From Rachicladosporium sp. CCFEE 5018 (lineage: Eukaryota > Ascomycota > Dothideomycetes > Cladosporiales > Cladosporiaceae): a DNA stretch of 56,198 bases. The stretch covers positions 945,115 to 1,001,312 of the forward strand of contig KZ111145.1 in assembly GCA_002077045.2 (NCBI GenBank), written 5' to 3'. Below are positions 52,507-56,198 of the stretch, in pieces; position 1 is the stretch's first letter; every line of letters begins with the position of its first letter. The notes beneath the pieces were generated by a model, which was not told the origin of the DNA, searched no databases, and saw only the letters and a program-made list of their open reading frames with translations. A program made the translations under genes and the position numbers.

Positions 52507-54084
52507 CTACAAGCCAGCGCTTTTCGCCTTCTCCAGCCCAGCAAGCAGGCTTCCAACCGGCGTAGCAGGCGTAGACGGCTGCTTGAACGCACCCACCTCC
52601 TCGCTCTCGCTGCTGCAAGCACTGCTGCACCCGAAGTATCCCTCGCTGCTTCCCTGGCTGCTGCGCTTCATGAGCATTTCGCTGCCGATAGGAGACATCT
52701 TCCTGCTCGTTGGCGCGCTGTCCAAGACCGGCTCAGTCTCCTCGGGAATCGAGAAGCCGAAGTCAGAGCCCTCACTGACTGGGCTGCCGGAAGCGGCGCG
52801 ACGGCTAGTGCCAGCGCGCATGAGGCTGTCGAGTGCACGGCGGCGCTGACGGGTAGCAAAGTTCTTGCTGCCTTCATGCTTGGTCGTTGGCGCGGCGGTC
52901 AACTCGTCAAGAGAAGGCGGGCCGCGAGGCTGGCGGATTGGGTGGTCACCAGCGCGGGCGGCACCAGGGGCGAAAGTACCAGTCATGGGCGTGGGAGGGT
53001 ACACAGTGCGCTGAGTGCCGAAAGTGGCTGCTGTGGAAGTCTTGGGACCCTCGAGCGCGGTGGCGAAGGGGTTCAGAGCAAGCGACTTTGCTGTCTTGTG
53101 ACCACGGCGGAAAGCAGTAGCGGATGGAGGTGGCAGTGGCTGGACGGGCTCAGTCGAGAGCGGCGAGGAGGACTTCTTAGGTGGGGTGAAGGAACGAGTC
53201 TTTTCGGCTGGTGGTGGGGACACGCTGAAGCCGGGTGCCTGTTGCGCGTACTGCTGTTGATAAGAGGCAAAAGGATTTGCCTGCGTTTGCTGAGAAGGCG
53301 ACATGGTCTGCTGAGCCTGCTGCTGAGCGTTCGAATCGACCACGTAGGAGTAGCTCTGGGTAGCCGGATTAAAGACGAGGTACACACCAGGCTGAACCTC
53401 TTGCATCTGCTGCCCGTATGCGTTCTGCATGATCTGCGGAGCGACAGGTGTCTGAGCGTACTGATTGCCACCGTACATGCTTGCCTGGTTCTGAGCCTGG
53501 CTCTGCAGAGACAAAGCAGCAAGCTTCTGCTGCAACTCCTGTTGACGCTGGGCCAAGAACATGCTGGTCATCTGCAGCTGTTCGACCATGTTAGGGTCCA
53601 TGTCCTCGACAGGATCGTAGGTCGGAGGAGCCAAGACTTGGCCAGGCAAAGAGTAGTTCTGGCGAGCAGCACTCATGCCGTACTGCTGAGGCATGCCAAA
53701 GCCGCTTGCAGCAGCAGTGCGTGGCACACCCTGTTCGTAGCCATTGTAGTGATTGCCAGCCCACTGGGTCTGGCCACCTCCCTGTACATTGTGCTGAGTC
53801 TGGTTGTAAGGAGCGGAAGCCGGGACTGCTGGAGTCTTCGGCTGAGTTCGCAAGCCCGCAAGCAAGTGCGAGCGGCTGGTGCGCGGGGTAGGGTAATCCA
53901 CGGAGTCCTCGCTGATCGGGGTGACCTTTGGCGGCAGCGCCACGCTCAACCTCTTAGAGTTGAAGCGAGAGCCACGGTTGCCAAAGCCATTGCCCGCAGC
54001 TCCGAGGCTGGAGGTGGTAGGAAAGCCATGCTGATTGTTGTTGTTATAAGTCATTTGAGCAAGACCGCCAGCGTCGTAGCTCAT
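52507..54084 (-). CDS. conserved Gln/Pro-rich disordered protein
   Basis: I use Met 54084 (MSYDAGGLAQMTYNNNNQHG), as the 30 upstream codons to Met 54174 have no protein-like character. 525 aa. Mostly disordered, with Gln-rich tracts. A probable coiled coil is VEQLQMTSMFLAQRQQELQQ (~165-190). Short ordered-looking blocks are GVYLVFNPATQSYSYVVD and, near the C-terminus, PPSLDELTAAPTTKHEGSKN followed by FATRQRRRALDSLMRAG. The last block is the sort of short linear motif kept in uncharacterised Pezizomycotina orthologues. Function unknown. A 417-codon antisense frame across it is a shadow of its Gln/Ser/Pro codons. Confidence 0.8.
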   Translation of the reverse strand: MSYDAGGLAQMTYNNNNQHGFPTTSSLGAAGNGFGNRGSRFNSKRLSVALPPKVTPISEDSVDYPTPRTSRSHLLAGLRTQPKTPAVPASAPYNQTQHNVQGGGQTQWAGNHYNGYEQGVPRTAAASGFGMPQQYGMSAARQNYSLPGQVLAPPTYDPVEDMDPNMVEQLQMTSMFLAQRQQELQQKLAALSLQSQAQNQASMYGGNQYAQTPVAPQIMQNAYGQQMQEVQPGVYLVFNPATQSYSYVVDSNAQQQAQQTMSPSQQTQANPFASYQQQYAQQAPGFSVSPPPAEKTRSFTPPKKSSSPLSTEPVQPLPPPSATAFRRGHKTAKSLALNPFATALEGPKTSTAATFGTQRTVYPPTPMTGTFAPGAARAGDHPIRQPRGPPSLDELTAAPTTKHEGSKNFATRQRRRALDSLMRAGTSRRAASGSPVSEGSDFGFSIPEETEPVLDSAPTSRKMSPIGSEMLMKRSSQGSSEGYFGCSSACSSESEEVGAFKQPSTPATPVGSLLAGLEKAKSAGL

Positions 54085-55383
54085 TTCGATGATCGCGAAG
54101 ATCTGTTCGTGCGTCTTGAGATGTCGTGAAGTTGATAGACGGCAATCGATACCGCCGTGTGGGGTGGAGTGCAATTAGCAGCGTGTAGCTGTGAGAAGAC
54201 CGGTGGAATAACGTCGGTGGTGAGTCTACTGTACTGCAGCACTCGCACGTTTATCGTCCAGGTCAGGCACTCCGATTAGGCTGCTGTGGCAAAGCACGCA
54301 GCGGGTTCTAGGGTCGTAAAACGGAAATTAAATTACAAGTCGAATATGTGTCGTAGCGGAGATGAGTCTAGTGGGGTTGCCGAAACAATGTTGATGCTTT
54401 GTCTGGTGATACCACGCGGATGTATTGACGCGCCTGCTCTTTGTTCTTTGCTGGTCGAAGTCGAGGTATGCGAGCTGATGAACAGGAGTTCACAAGGCAA
54501 TCCTGAGCGTAAGGCTGCAAGACCGATGACCTCGTGCTATGTGCGTCACACTCTTGGCAACCTCGAGTCCGTGTCGTCCAGTGTATAGTGAGACGTGAAC
54601 AATGAGTCTGGCTCGTTGTCCTCGGTGGTGTAGCGCGTGTTTGATTAGGCGTGGCGGGTGGCAGGCAAGGCGGCGGCGACCGAAAGAAGTAGATAAACAG
54701 AAGTAAGTGTGCGCGGCGATGTGATGTGCCTGCAAGAACGATGGATGGGTGGTAGTACTGCGCGAAGAAAGGATGGACACGCGGGGCGGCGGCGCTGTGG
54801 TAGGCGTAGGGAGAGGAGGAGGGATTGATGGTGGTAGGGATCGCGGCTCGCAAATAGGGAGTCGAACAAACTGCGACAGACAGCCTCTCCCTAGCGCGGG
54901 CACAGACCTACAGGACTTGGCGCATGAATTAGCCCTGGCGCAGCCGCTTGAAACGACAGGCACGCTGCCCAATCACGGACTTTACATCGCTTGTCTGCAC
55001 GAGTCTCGACCTGTGGCATGGATGATCTCCCGCTGCAAACTGCAGGAAGCGGTGAGATGTCACGTTTGATGGACCTATGGGATGCTGCAGTATATGTAGA
55101 GAGTGTTCCGTCACTGCACTCACGTTAGTCATGCGAAGGTGATGGTAATCGGATACTTCTACAGTCTGAGTCGAAGCCCTAGGAGATTCGTAAAGCTTGA
55201 CAGCATCAGCGTTCGCGCCAGACCCGACCATCCCGATTTGACATCACCGTTGCCTTCGAGACTACACGTGGCCACGAGGTGATCAGGCTGGTCCGCAACG
55301 TTGCGGCTATCCGTCGGACTATATCGGTCTACATGTACGTTTGCGCGTAAAGATAGATTACGAGGTGCACCACTTCGACGAGT
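54085..55383. other. intergenic, no gene seen
   Basis: About 1.3 kb, promoter and leader side of the Q-rich gene. Pro/Arg-rich shadow frames only. Confidence 0.5.
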
Positions 55384-56198
55384 CTACCATGGGATCTCCC
55401 CTCCATCGTACGCCTCGATCTCCCCAAACTTGAACCCAGGCACCTTAATGTTCAGCAACTTCCCATTGACCTCTGACGAAGCCGCACGAACAATTCTCAC
55501 AACTTCCTCCGCACCTTGCTCGACACTGAGATGCGCGTAATCCACGCCACCGAGCTTGGTCTTAAGCCACTACAAAGGTAAAGGTCAGCTCGCTCTCGGC
55601 CTCTCCAAATGTGAATGCACGTACACCGGGTGTAAGCGCGAATACCGTGAACCCTTGATCCTTCAGATCGAGAGAGTACTGCACGGTGAGCATGTTCACT
55701 GCCGCTTTGGAGATCTTGTACGCGTAAGTCGGCGCGAAGTGCGTGTGGGCTGCCATGGAGATGGACGCCAGGGAAGTAGATCTGCGTTATCGGCGTCAGC
55801 ATGCTCAGCTTCCATTGTGTTCGAGAGCGTACGACGTACAGGTTGACGATCTTCTTCTCCTTCCCCTTCTCCAACAGCGGCAGGAACGCAGCCGTCACGG
55901 TCTGCACGCCCACAACATTCAGCTCGAACAACTCCATCATCTGCTCGGCCTTCACACTTCGCATGCCACCAGGATTTGCGTCTGCAGCACCAGCATTGTT
56001 GATGAGGACGTCAAGACCTTTGGCGCCCAAGGCCGACGAGACCTGCTGCACTGCCGCCTCGATTGCTGGGCCATCAGTGACAGAAGCGATGACTGAAGTC
56101 GAGCGGTCGGAGTGTGCATCGAGCAATTTCTGAAGGTCGGGAGAAGGGGCGCTGCGTGTGAGGGCGAAGATGTGGGAGACTTGCGAGGCGGGTAGGGA
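55384..56198 (-). CDS. short-chain dehydrogenase/reductase, 5' part outside the window
   Basis: Visible exons 56198-55840, 55781-55625 and 55569-55384. Introns are 55839-55782 (58 nt) and 55624-55570 (55 nt), both with GTACGT donors and CTGAC branches. The first visible exon is open to the window edge, so the Rossmann TGxxxGIG start is missing. Visible motifs: LDVLINNAG (cofactor/structural Asn-Ala-Gly), KKIVNLSTSLASIS (catalytic Ser, spliced), YAYKISKAAVNM (YxxxK active site) and FALTPGWLKTKLGG (spliced). It ends FKFGEIEAYDGGEIPW. A classical SDR of the small sniffer/norsolorinic-acid-reductase-like group; NADP-dependent carbonyl reduction is expected, substrate unknown. Confidence 0.9.

Noticed and set aside
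52876..54129. 417-codon plus-strand frame with Arg/Leu-rich translation
   Set aside because: It lies entirely antisense to the Gln/Ser/Pro-rich gene, whose codon bias removes stops on the other strand. No domain or start context.
54368..54972. overlapping 160-codon minus-strand frames upstream of the Q-rich gene
   Set aside because: Pro/Arg/Ser low-complexity translation with no motif; more likely leader or promoter sequence.

Overview
The window is nuclear DNA of a filamentous ascomycete (Pezizomycotina; the gene set and style suggest a Dothideomycete, which is an inference). The signs are short introns (mostly 50-60 nt) with GT..AG ends and CTGAC/CTAAC branch sites, GC-moderate sequence, an NsdD-type GATA factor, a GPI-type GH72 glucanosyltransferase, RNA exonuclease 3, dynactin p25, a BAR-SH3 amphiphysin and fungal F-box/2EXR proteins. 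There is no operon logic. Genes lie on both strands, and several had to be rebuilt across introns by eye.

Layout. 1-770: 3' end of a probable Swi6/Cdc10/Mbp1-type cell-cycle regulator. 1234-1935: an interrupted small membrane/secreted-protein locus. 2142-3366: an extradiol-type (VOC) dioxygenase. 3219-23751: a tandem segmental duplication of at least 10 kb, split by a 100-N assembly gap (13712-13811). Each copy carries, in the same order and orientation, the dioxygenase 5' end, a small disordered protein, an Ada-like methyl-phosphotriester sensor, a flavin-reductase-like protein, a small F-box gene cluster and a secreted GH31 glycosidase. Different genes are broken in each copy. GH31 and the flavin reductase are disrupted in copy 1 and intact in copy 2. 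One F-box gene is intact in copy 1 and truncated in copy 2.

24038-41868: housekeeping and cell-surface genes: BAR-SH3 protein, glutathione peroxidase, an AKR7-type aldo-keto reductase, a DMT/SLC35-like transporter, a large disordered protein, GH72 glucanosyltransferase, a PI-PLC X-domain protein and dynactin p25. 41869-45147 is gene-poor. 45148-56198: NsdD-like GATA factor, REX3 exonuclease, a 2EXR-like protein, a conserved Q-rich disordered protein and the 3' part of a short-chain dehydrogenase cut by the window end.

The most unusual part is the duplicated accessory block: reciprocal gene decay, patchy near-identity on both sides of the gap, and an F-box cluster that turned over much faster than the genes around it. 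I found no transposon, CRISPR array, tRNA or rRNA. All comparisons were made by eye, without alignment software or database searches.
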